Assembly (NCBI RefSeq): GCF_002177115.1
Contig: NZ_MVAG01000193.1
Coordinates: 62,001 to 126,000 of the forward strand
From: Chryseobacterium mucoviscidosis
GTDB lineage: Bacteria > Bacteroidota > Bacteroidia > Flavobacteriales > Weeksellaceae
Direction of reading: 5' to 3'
DNA length: 64,000 nucleotides
Position 1 is the stretch's first letter, and every line of letters starts with the position of its first letter. The translations under genes were made by a program, and so were the position numbers. Under the pieces are notes generated by a model. That model worked only from the letters and a program-made list of their open reading frames with translations. It searched no databases and had not been told where the DNA came from. Positions 51,624 to 59,254 of this stretch are shown in pieces.

Positions 51624-52835
51624 ATGAAAACATTGCAGCTACTTTTACTTTCTCTTGGCGGATTGGTTTTTGGACAGAACATCCAGAGTATTCAACTGTT
51701 CAATCCACAAACCAATGACGAAACACCGGTTATTAATTTTAATCAGCAGTTGGTTTTAAGTTTCGATGATCTTACCAACGCAAGTGAAATCTACAGATAT
51801 ACCTTAAAGCATTACAACAGAAACTGGGAAGACGATAATCTGTTTTTTACCGAGTTTGCCAACGGAAGTTTAAATGGTTTGCTGGATAAATTTCAGTACT
51901 CTTTCAACACCCTGCAATCGTACACCCATTACACACTGAACTTTCCGAATGAAAAAATGCAGCCAAAAATTTCAGGAAATTTTGAACTGATCGTTTATAA
52001 AGATTCTGCCGAGAAGCCTCTTTTTAAAAGAAGATTTTACGTCGTGGAGGATGCGGCAACTTTAGCTTTGGGAATTTCAAGATTTGCTGATGCCAGAAAA
52101 CCTGATGCCAACCAAAGGGTAGAAGTGAAAGCCGTTCCGAAAGGGGGAGATTTGGCCTCGAATGTCAATTCCATGACACTGAATGTAATGCAGAACAATA
52201 ATCCTAATGTTACAATAAATAATTTAAAACCAAGTGCCACATTGGGGAACCAGCTTCTTTTTCAGCAGTTGTCATTGGTGTTTCCCGGAAATAACGAGTT
52301 TTATTATTTCGATAATAAAAATATGAATATGGCAGCAGATATGGTTCGTGCAACCGAACTTTTGGAAGGAGTCAACCAGACTTATCTTCATCCGGTCTGG
52401 GCTTTCCCGCTGAATTATCAGTATCAGCCAGACGTTAACGGAGCTTGGTATTACCGAAGAAACGATCTGGGAAGAGAAAGAGATGCCACAAGAGAGGCAG
52501 ATTATTCATGGGTGTATTTCTATCTCGATTCTGAACCTACGGACAAAGAAATTTTTGTTTTGGGAGGTTTTAATAATTTTAAGCCAAGTAAAGAAAACCA
52601 GATGCAGTATGATGAAGCTTCAAAAAAATATGTAGCAAAAATATATCTGAAGCAGGGTTTTTACAACTACATTCTGGCAACAAAAAATCCTGACGGAACG
52701 CTGAATTTCGGTGAAGTGAACGGGAATTTCTGGCAGACGGAAAATCTTTATCAGGCATTTTTATATTATGCTCCTTTCGGAAGAAATTATGACGGATTAA
52801 TGGGGTATGGTGAATTCAGAACGCCGGTGAGATAA
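51624..52835 (+). CDS. Type IX secretion system plug protein (DUF5103)
   Basis: The 403-residue protein has a signal peptide (cleavage near LVFGQ, residue 17) and the DUF5103 plan: FNPQTNDETPVINFNQQLVLSFDDL, SEIYRYTLKHYNRNWEDDNLFFTEFANG, an Ig-like N-terminal part and a central LFQQLSLVFPGNNEFYYFDNKNMNMA. In Flavobacterium johnsoniae a protein of this family closes the SprA translocon pore, so this is a likely component of the T9SS that exports the sorting-domain proteins in this window. The gene stands alone, next to a repeat-dense region. Confidence 0.88.
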   Translation: MKTLQLLLLSLGGLVFGQNIQSIQLFNPQTNDETPVINFNQQLVLSFDDLTNASEIYRYTLKHYNRNWEDDNLFFTEFANGSLNGLLDKFQYSFNTLQSYTHYTLNFPNEKMQPKISGNFELIVYKDSAEKPLFKRRFYVVEDAATLALGISRFADARKPDANQRVEVKAVPKGGDLASNVNSMTLNVMQNNNPNVTINNLKPSATLGNQLLFQQLSLVFPGNNEFYYFDNKNMNMAADMVRATELLEGVNQTYLHPVWAFPLNYQYQPDVNGAWYYRRNDLGRERDATREADYSWVYFYLDSEPTDKEIFVLGGFNNFKPSKENQMQYDEASKKYVAKIYLKQGFYNYILATKNPDGTLNFGEVNGNFWQTENLYQAFLYYAPFGRNYDGLMGYGEFRTPVR

Positions 52836-52891
52836 TTTTTTTAAGGCTTTAATTTATTTACAAAAGATTTGAACTGAAAATCTATAATTAA

Positions 52892-52920
52892 AAAACCTCA
52901 CAGATAAATCCGTGAGGTTT
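52892..52920 (-). terminator. Terminator of the toxin-antitoxin pair
   Basis: On the minus strand AAACCTCAC/GTGAGGTTT is followed by TTTTTT. The same arms recur in the terminator at 61405-61441. Confidence 0.7.
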
Positions 52921-52952
52921 GCATATAATAATAGTGTGGAAGTTGCGTAAAT

Positions 52953-53204
52953 CTATGTTTTGAATACGGCTGTAATCAGAATATTTTTTTCATCTTCAAA
53001 AAGATAATGAATGTTTACGGGATAACCCTGCATTGTTTCAACAAGGGTTTCCTGAAATCTTTTTTTCTCTTTTTCTGAAATTGCGTTTACACATTCTTTT
53101 AATTCTTCTAAAAAATCAATGCCTTTATTTTGTTTTTCGGCATTAAAAACTCTCATAAGGAGTCTTATGTCGTTTTTGGCGATAGAAGAGAGCAGTATAT
53201 TCAT
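52953..53204 (-). CDS. RelE/ParE-type toxin (probable)
   Basis: The 83-residue protein has the size and fold signs of ParE/RelE toxins: an N-terminal strand (NILLSSIAKNDIRLLMRVFNAEKQ), a Lys-rich helix (LKECVNAISEKEKKRF) and a C-terminal VNIHYLFEDEKNILITAVFKT sheet that matches the Tyr-containing end of such toxins. ParE poisons gyrase while RelE cleaves mRNA; I cannot say which this is. The ATG at 53204 is preferred over the GTG at 53213. It follows the antitoxin stop by one base. Confidence 0.6.
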   Translation of the reverse strand: MNILLSSIAKNDIRLLMRVFNAEKQNKGIDFLEELKECVNAISEKEKKRFQETLVETMQGYPVNIHYLFEDEKNILITAVFKT

Positions 53205-53205
53205 T

Positions 53206-53436
53206 TTAAGCACAAAACTTTTTCAGCTCAGAAATGTTTTCATAGAAATCCAGTTTGGTTTTGGGGTTTTCCTTATGAAACTGAATTCTGTATAGAATTT
53301 CATCCATGCAGAATTGTGGTATTTCTGCTGTTCTTTCTGTCTCAAAATTTTCTATCATTTGTGCAAAAGCTTCCAGCATTTCAGAATTTAAGTTCTCAAT
53401 TTTATTTTTCAGAATTTCTACAGTTGCATTCATCAT
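53206..53436 (-). CDS. Antitoxin of a RelE/ParE-type module (probable)
   Basis: The 76-residue protein is helical and acidic, with IPQFCMDEILYRIQFHKENPKTKLDFYENISELKKFCA at its end. That C-terminal plan (a basic helix, then NPxxxLxFxENIxxL) resembles antitoxins of addiction modules. It lies upstream of the toxin gene in the usual order. Two ATG codons in a row (53436 and 53433) make the exact start uncertain. Confidence 0.6.
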   Translation of the reverse strand: MMNATVEILKNKIENLNSEMLEAFAQMIENFETERTAEIPQFCMDEILYRIQFHKENPKTKLDFYENISELKKFCA

Positions 53437-53456
53437 TTCTTTATTTAAGAGATTGA

Positions 53457-53887
53457 ACTTTTTATTTGATAGGGTAAAGGTAATGAAAAATTATTTTATT
53501 TTAAAAATTTATTTAATTTTTAAGGGGGTATTTTATTTATTTGCTATTTTTTTTATCATTTTTAATTTTTTTATAGGGGTGTTTTTTTATTTTATCGATT
53601 ATTTGTTTTTGTAGAATAGTGGAGTTTTTGTATATAATTCAAATAACTTTGAATTATAATGCACTACATAGTGAAAAATTTTAATTCAAGAATCTATGAT
53701 TTATATTAAAAATTTTAACATAAAATATAGTTTCATATTAAATTTTACATAAATAATGACACTTATGATAAAATTGTAATTGTGATTTTTATGTCGATAA
53801 ATAATTTCTATTGAATAATTAATATTTATTTCGTTAATTTGGTAAAGAGTTTATGTTAATTAAATTTAAAACCATTAAATATTTATT
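53457..53887. other. Very AT-rich intergenic region
   Basis: This 430-base stretch is extremely AT-rich and has no supportable gene. A plus-strand frame (53306-53614) is mostly low-complexity Phe/Ile/Leu and antisense to the antitoxin, so it was left out. The promoter of the M4 peptidase must lie at the right side, but only an imperfect box (TTAATTTG near 53835) is seen. Confidence 0.5.
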
Positions 53888-55840
53888 ATGAAAATGAAAT
53901 TTATCCTAGTGTCAAGTGTTGCTGTATGCTCTTTTGTTTTCGGGCAAAATGTTCCTTCAAAATTAATTCCGGCGAAAGACGGATTGCATGCAGATTTTAT
54001 GAGATTCGAAAAAGACAGACCTGCTTTTCAGGGCAGTCCCGTTTTGTTCGATGAAGCTTCGCAGAGACTTTCTCAGGCTCAAGGTCGTAAGTTGGGATTT
54101 GAAAAAGATCAGTTGGGATTTGAAACACACAGATTCCAGCAGACCATTGATGGTATTCCTGTAGAATACGGAATGATGGCTGTACAGACAAAAGACGGCA
54201 AGATTGTAGGAGAGTCCGGAAAATGGATCGTTAAAACTCCGAAAAATTTAGAGAAAAGCGCAAAAATTTCAGAAAACATTGCTTTACAGAATGCAATGGC
54301 ATTTGTAGGGGCTGAATCTTACAAATGGCAGAATAAAGAAGAAGAAGAATTCATTAAAAAAGAATCTAATGATGCCAATGCTTCTTTTGCTCCTAAAGGT
54401 GAAGTAGTTTATTACTCTGATCCGTCAGATGAAAAAATGAACGACTTAAAATTAGCCTATAAATTTGATATCTATGCAGAAAAACCTTTAAGCAGACAAT
54501 ATGTTTTCGTAGATGCAAAAGACGGAAAAGTATTGGGGGTTGATGCAATCATTCATGAAGTAAACGCACCGGGAACGGCAGTTACAGGATACAGCGGTAC
54601 GAGAAGCATCGTATCAGATTCTTACAACGGAAGCTACAGACTGAGAGAAACAGGAAGAAACGGCGGAACAGCAGTGCAGACCTTCAACCTGAAAAAGGGA
54701 ACCAGCTACGCTTCAGCAGTAGATTTTACAGATGCGGATAACACATGGAATAATGTTAATACAAACAAAGACGAGTATGCAACCGATGCACATTGGGGTG
54801 CCGAAATGACTTTGGATTATCTGTACACAAAATTCGGAAGAAAGAGTATTGATAACAACCATTTTGCGATAAAATCTTACGTGCATTATTCTACTAACTA
54901 TTTTAATGCGTTCTGGGACGGAACGAGAATGACGTATGGTGATGGAAGTTCATCTACCAATGGAGGAAAACCTCTTACAGCGTTAGATGTTTGCGGACAT
55001 GAGATTGCTCACGGAATGACTTCCAAAACAGCAAACCTTGCTTACCAGAGAGAATCCGGAGCATTGAATGAAGGTTTCTCCGATATTTTCGGAAATTCAA
55101 TAGAACGTTGGGCAAGACCTACACAGAATAGTTGGAAATTAGGAGAAGATTTCAGCTACGTGATCAGAGATATGGCAAACCCGAATGCTTACGGACAGCC
55201 GGATACTTATCTTGGAACATACTGGAAGACTACAACGACAACAGGTTGTGTAACTCCTTCCCAAACCAATGACTATTGTGGAGTTCATACTAATTCGGGA
55301 GTTCTTAATTTCTGGTATTATTTATTAGTAACCGGAGGAAGCGGAACCAATGACAAAGGATTTGCTTACAATGTTACAGGAATCGGTCTGGATAAAGCAG
55401 CGGCAATTGCTTACAGAACACTGACTACTTATTTGTCTTCTTCATCTACTTTCCTGAATGCAAGAACATATTCTCTTCAGGCTGCTGCAGATTTATACGG
55501 TGCAGGAAGTGCTGAAGTTACTCAGGTTACCAACGCATGGAATGCCGTAGGAGTAGGAGGCGGAACTTCTGCAGCAGGAAAAACGGCTGTTTCGGACGCA
55601 TTGCTTTACACCATCAGTCCAAATCCGGCAACAGATAAATTTACCGTTTCATTCGATGGTAAAGAAGGAAGCGGAGTGGTAGAAGTAATGAGCTTAACAG
55701 GAAAAAGAGAAATTTCCGAGAAAGTGAAATTAACGGACGGAGCAAACAGAGTGGAAATTCAGCTTCCGGGTAATATGCTTCCGGGAATTTACGTAGTAAC
55801 CGTAAACGGACAAAAAGCAGGGAACTTAATTAAAAAATAA
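53888..55840 (+). CDS. Secreted M4-family metallopeptidase with T9SS sorting domain
   Basis: This 650-residue preproprotein has a signal peptide (cleavage near VFGQ, residue 20), a propeptide of about 200 residues (FTP and PepSY-type, FETHRFQQTIDGIPVEYGMMAV) and a thermolysin-like domain. His371, Glu372 and His375 of GHEIAHGMTS and Glu395 of ALNEGFSD are the zinc site and catalytic Glu. VHTNSGVLNFWYYLLVTGG is the typical substrate-site region. A type A T9SS domain (TISPNPATDKFTVSF to AGNLIKK) ends the protein. It is likely to digest extracellular protein. Confidence 0.96.
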   Translation: MKMKFILVSSVAVCSFVFGQNVPSKLIPAKDGLHADFMRFEKDRPAFQGSPVLFDEASQRLSQAQGRKLGFEKDQLGFETHRFQQTIDGIPVEYGMMAVQTKDGKIVGESGKWIVKTPKNLEKSAKISENIALQNAMAFVGAESYKWQNKEEEEFIKKESNDANASFAPKGEVVYYSDPSDEKMNDLKLAYKFDIYAEKPLSRQYVFVDAKDGKVLGVDAIIHEVNAPGTAVTGYSGTRSIVSDSYNGSYRLRETGRNGGTAVQTFNLKKGTSYASAVDFTDADNTWNNVNTNKDEYATDAHWGAEMTLDYLYTKFGRKSIDNNHFAIKSYVHYSTNYFNAFWDGTRMTYGDGSSSTNGGKPLTALDVCGHEIAHGMTSKTANLAYQRESGALNEGFSDIFGNSIERWARPTQNSWKLGEDFSYVIRDMANPNAYGQPDTYLGTYWKTTTTTGCVTPSQTNDYCGVHTNSGVLNFWYYLLVTGGSGTNDKGFAYNVTGIGLDKAAAIAYRTLTTYLSSSSTFLNARTYSLQAAADLYGAGSAEVTQVTNAWNAVGVGGGTSAAGKTAVSDALLYTISPNPATDKFTVSFDGKEGSGVVEVMSLTGKREISEKVKLTDGANRVEIQLPGNMLPGIYVVTVNGQKAGNLIKK

Positions 55841-55866
55841 TAGTATACCATAATATTTTTAAAAGC

Positions 55867-55900
55867 AAGACCACAGAAATTTTTCTGTGGTCTTCTTTAT
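55867..55900. terminator. Bidirectional terminator after the M4 peptidase
   Basis: A perfect 10-bp stem AAGACCACAG/CTGTGGTCTT (loop AAATTTTT) stands between the convergent M4 peptidase and hemH genes. Confidence 0.8.
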
Positions 55901-55922
55901 TGTTCTTGAGATTTAAAAGGTA

Positions 55923-56945
55923 CTATACCAGATAAAACTCATGAAGTTTTTCCTCGCAAAGTGTTTTTACCACTTCAATCCATCGGTCTTCATCATTAAG
56001 ACACGGAATGTAATGGAAACTTTCTCCACCGCCGTGTAAAAACTGCTCTTTTCCTTCTACGGAAATTTCTTCCAGTGTTTCCAGACAGTCTGAAACGAAA
56101 GCCGGACAGACAATTGCCAGGTTTTTTACTCCTTTTTTAGGGATGGTTTCAAGCGTTTCATCGGTGTAAGGTTCGATCCATTTGTCTTTTCCTAATCTCG
56201 ACTGGAAAGAAACAATGGTTTTTTCCTTCGGAAGATTCAGTTTTTCAATTACCAGATTGGTTGTTTTAAAACATTGGTGACGGTAGCAAAACGTATGACT
56301 CGGATTGCTTTCTCTGGAACAGCAGTCGTTCAGATTACACGTTTTCGTTGGATCGGTTTTATAAATATGTCTTTCCGGAACTCCGTGATAAGAAAACTGA
56401 AGCGCATCGAAATTTTCAGGAAGTTTTTCTCTGATGCTTTCCGCTAAACAGTTGATGTAAATATCACGATCGTAAAAAGGCTGAATATAATTGATCTTTA
56501 CCTTCGGAAACTTCTGTTTTCTTACTTCTTCTGCTTTTTCCACCACCGTTTCTGTCGTGCTCATCGCATACTGAGGATACAGCGGGAAAAGTACAATCTC
56601 GGAAACTCCTCGATCTACCAGTTTCTGAATTCCGGCTTCAATACTCGGCTGTGCATATCTCATCCCTATTTCCACAGGAACATCCACCACTTTCTGAAGT
56701 TTCTTCTGAATTTTTTCTGTGATCACGATAAGCGGCGAACCTTCGTCCGTCCAAACCGTTTTATAGGCTTCCGCAGATTTTTTCGGTCTTGTGTTCAGGA
56801 TAATTCCCTGTACCAGAAGTGCACGGAAAAACCAGCGGTAATCGATCACTTTTTCATCCATCAGGAATTCATCCAGATATTCTCTTACATCATTTACTGC
56901 CGTAGATTTCGGCGAACCAAGATTTACTAATAAAATTCCTTTCAT
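55923..56945 (-). CDS. hemH: Ferrochelatase
   Basis: HemH inserts ferrous iron into protoporphyrin IX as the last step of heme synthesis. The 340-residue protein shows KGILLVNLGSPKSTAVNDVREYL at the start, the conserved FSYHGVPERH (catalytic His region) near 183, and CFKTTNLVIEKLNLPKEKTIVSFQSRLGKDKWIEPYTDET. CNLNDCCSRESN near 205 holds several cysteines that could bind a cluster in this class. The gene stands alone. Confidence 0.95.
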   Translation of the reverse strand: MKGILLVNLGSPKSTAVNDVREYLDEFLMDEKVIDYRWFFRALLVQGIILNTRPKKSAEAYKTVWTDEGSPLIVITEKIQKKLQKVVDVPVEIGMRYAQPSIEAGIQKLVDRGVSEIVLFPLYPQYAMSTTETVVEKAEEVRKQKFPKVKINYIQPFYDRDIYINCLAESIREKLPENFDALQFSYHGVPERHIYKTDPTKTCNLNDCCSRESNPSHTFCYRHQCFKTTNLVIEKLNLPKEKTIVSFQSRLGKDKWIEPYTDETLETIPKKGVKNLAIVCPAFVSDCLETLEEISVEGKEQFLHGGGESFHYIPCLNDEDRWIEVVKTLCEEKLHEFYLV

Positions 56946-57011
56946 AAAATATAAATAATGAGTAATGGTAATGAGTAATTTAATAGAGCTTATTACTGAT
57001 TACTTATGTTT

Positions 57012-57890
57012 TTATCCGTTTACAGCTTCCACTTTTTCTACTAAATCCGGAACAAACTGTTTTAAAATATTTTCAATTCCGCCTTTTAGCGTAGCTGTTG
57101 AGCTTGGACATCCTGAACAGGCACCCTGTAAAAGCATTTTTGCGGTTTTGTTTTCTTTGTCATATTCCATTAAAGAAATTTTTCCACCGTCGTTTTCCAC
57201 CGCAGGAGCTACATATTCATTTAAAATATCAGAAATTTTCTGTTCGTCGTCTGTATATTCTCTGTTGATGATTTTTTCAACCGGATTTTCATGCTTCTGG
57301 GCTTCAATATTTGAAATTTCGCCTCCGTTTTGCAGGTATTCTGCAATTAATGCACGAACCGTCATCATTACCTGATGCCATTCTACAGAATTATCTCTCG
57401 TAACTGCCACAAAATTATCGGAAATAAAAACTTCTTTCGCAAAATCGAATTCATTGAAAATTGCCTGAGCCAAAGGAACACCTTCCGCCGCGTCTCTTGA
57501 TTTTACCTCTACAAAACCTTCAAGCAGCAACTTGTTCGAAACAAATTTCATTACATTCGGGTTCGGAGTCATTTCCGCATAGATCTGGTACATTTCTTTT
57601 TTCTTCTGAAGATAAATTCTAGGGTTTGCAAGCAATTCGTCCTCAATTACATTTTTAAGGCTTTCTGCCACGTGTTCCCATTCTACCGTATCCTGTTTTG
57701 CAACTGCTACAAAATTTGCCGTGATGAAAATTCTTTCCACAAACGGATAATTGAAAAGTTCCTGAGCAATCGGAATTTCTGAAATATCTGAATCTCTGTC
57801 CAACTCCAAAGATCCCGGAATGAGATTGTAATCTGCTACAAATTTCATCACTTTCGGGTTTTCGGTTGGCTCTATAAGTATCGTACGCAT
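57012..57890 (-). CDS. NifU-like Fe-S scaffold with duplicated N-terminal domain
   Basis: The 292-residue protein starts at ATG 57890 (a longer start at 57914 adds eight residues). It has two tandem Nfu-N domains (TILIEPTENPKVMKFVADYN and AEMTPNPNVMKFVSNKLLL, about 90 residues apart). A C-terminal NifU domain follows with GACSGCPSSTATLKGGIENILKQ, where the CxxC pair holds a transferable Fe-S cluster. It probably delivers clusters to proteins such as hemH-linked or NadA-type enzymes, but the target is unknown. Confidence 0.92.
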   Translation of the reverse strand: MRTILIEPTENPKVMKFVADYNLIPGSLELDRDSDISEIPIAQELFNYPFVERIFITANFVAVAKQDTVEWEHVAESLKNVIEDELLANPRIYLQKKKEMYQIYAEMTPNPNVMKFVSNKLLLEGFVEVKSRDAAEGVPLAQAIFNEFDFAKEVFISDNFVAVTRDNSVEWHQVMMTVRALIAEYLQNGGEISNIEAQKHENPVEKIINREYTDDEQKISDILNEYVAPAVENDGGKISLMEYDKENKTAKMLLQGACSGCPSSTATLKGGIENILKQFVPDLVEKVEAVNG

Positions 57891-58043
57891 TTTTTCTTTA
57901 AATTTGAGATACAAAAATACGCAATTAGAAATAAGAAGCCGGAAGTTGGGAGTTAGATTTTTGCTATCACTGTAATTTACAATCTATGATTTCAATCGAT
58001 CATTTTCAACTTGGCGCATTATAAAATTTTCAAAATAAAAAAT

Positions 58044-58580
58044 ATGGCACTTATAAAAGAACTTTTAGGGAAAGCCCCACAAATAGGAGAAAATACATTT
58101 TTAGCAGAAACAGCAACCATTATCGGAGATGTTACGATGGGAAAAGACTGCAGCATTTGGTATAACGCGGTGATTAGAGGAGATGTTCACTACATCAAAA
58201 TGGGGAATAAAGTAAATGTTCAGGACAATGCAATGTTACACTGTACGTACCAGAAACATCCTTTGAATATCGGAAACAATGTATCCATCGGTCATAATGC
58301 GATTGTTCACGGATGTACCATTAAAGACAATGTGCTTATCGGAATGGGAGCAATTGTAATGGACGACTGTCTTGTGGAAGAAAACTCGATCATTGGAGCA
58401 GGATCTGTGGTAACGCAGGGAACCCATGTAAAATCGGGAGAAGTTTGGGGCGGTGTTCCGGCAAGAAAAATTAAAGACATCAATTCGCAGCTTCTGGAAG
58501 GAGAAGTGAACAGAATTGCAGATAATTATGTGAAATATTCTTCATGGTATAAAGAAAACGTGAAAAATTTGGAAGGATAA
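58044..58580 (+). CDS. Gamma-carbonic-anhydrase-family protein
   Basis: The 178-residue protein is a left-handed beta-helix hexapeptide-repeat protein: NTFLAETATIIGDVTMGKDCSIWYNAVIRGDVHYIKMGNKVNVQDN with the zinc-binding histidines in LHCTYQKHPLNIGNNVSIGHNAIVHGCT. Trimers hydrate CO2 or act as metal-dependent acyl enzymes. The ATG at 58044 starts MALIKELLGKAP; an upstream TTG start (58011) is rejected. A strong terminator follows at 58656. Confidence 0.92.
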   Translation: MALIKELLGKAPQIGENTFLAETATIIGDVTMGKDCSIWYNAVIRGDVHYIKMGNKVNVQDNAMLHCTYQKHPLNIGNNVSIGHNAIVHGCTIKDNVLIGMGAIVMDDCLVEENSIIGAGSVVTQGTHVKSGEVWGGVPARKIKDINSQLLEGEVNRIADNYVKYSSWYKENVKNLEG

Positions 58581-58655
58581 ATTTTAATTTGATGGTGAAT
58601 GGTGAATTTTGCTTCGCAAGTAAATTTTTCACAGTAAATTCAAATTCATAAAAAT

Positions 58656-58692
58656 AAAAAGCATTGCTGAAATCTTCAGTAATGCTTTTTTA
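58656..58692. terminator. Terminator between convergent genes
   Basis: A stem of about 15 bp (AAAAGCATTGCTGAA/TTCAGTAATGCTTTT with one G-T pair, loop ATC) is flanked by A-rich and T-rich runs. It serves the carbonic-anhydrase gene and the minus-strand lipoprotein gene. Confidence 0.88.
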
Positions 58693-58731
58693 TCCTTAGT
58701 GAAATTCCTGATAGAATTTTATAATAGTTTT

Positions 58732-59172
58732 TTAATAAATCAGTTCGGCTTTACCTTTTATACATTTAATTGCAGTAGGAGGATTCACCATCATACAGTC
58801 CGACATAATTCCGTATTTCTGGTTAAATGCTTTTACTTTTTCAGTATAATCATCAATTCTGCTTAGAATACTTTTCTCCATTTTTTTAGGATAGGCAATG
58901 TACAGTTGAGGTCCGCCGCAGGATTTTGCGCCCATCGGAGCGAAAGCCCATTCAGTTGCATCCGTACATTTTTCTTTCGTAACTTCAGATTCAATGGAAA
59001 CCCGAATTCTGTCGAGCTGCGCCTGATCGTATTTCTGGCTGCTTTCATCGGCAGGTCTTTCTGCGATATCCTGAGGAAGATTGGCGTTTGCTTCTTTTGC
59101 GGTTCCGCAGGAAACAAATACTACCGAAATACTGAATAATACGACAGAAATATAAGAAAGAGGTTTTAGCAT
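58732..59172 (-). CDS. Small lipoprotein
   Basis: The 146-residue protein starts at ATG 59172 with MLKPLSYISVVLFSISVVFVSC, a signal peptide with lipobox FVSC (Cys at 22). A longer start at 59202 adds ten charged residues and is rejected. The mature part includes EVTKEKCTDATEWAFAPMGAKSCGGPQLYIAYPKKMEKSI, with several cysteines, and CMMVNPPTAIKCIKGKAELIY at the end. The family is not recognised; an envelope stress or structural role is possible. Confidence 0.8.
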   Translation of the reverse strand: MLKPLSYISVVLFSISVVFVSCGTAKEANANLPQDIAERPADESSQKYDQAQLDRIRVSIESEVTKEKCTDATEWAFAPMGAKSCGGPQLYIAYPKKMEKSILSRIDDYTEKVKAFNQKYGIMSDCMMVNPPTAIKCIKGKAELIY

Positions 59173-59254
59173 AATTACTTTTTTCTGTTTCAAAATTTTC
59201 AAAACTTATGCCAAGATAAGGATTTTAAGTTTCATTTCCGTAATTTTGACAGCG

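Noticed and set aside
53306..53614. A plus-strand frame of 102 codons near the antitoxin
   Set aside because: It is antisense to the antitoxin and then runs into low-complexity AT-rich DNA.
58011..58043. TTG start for the gamma-carbonic anhydrase
   Set aside because: The ATG at 58044 gives the normal family N-terminus.
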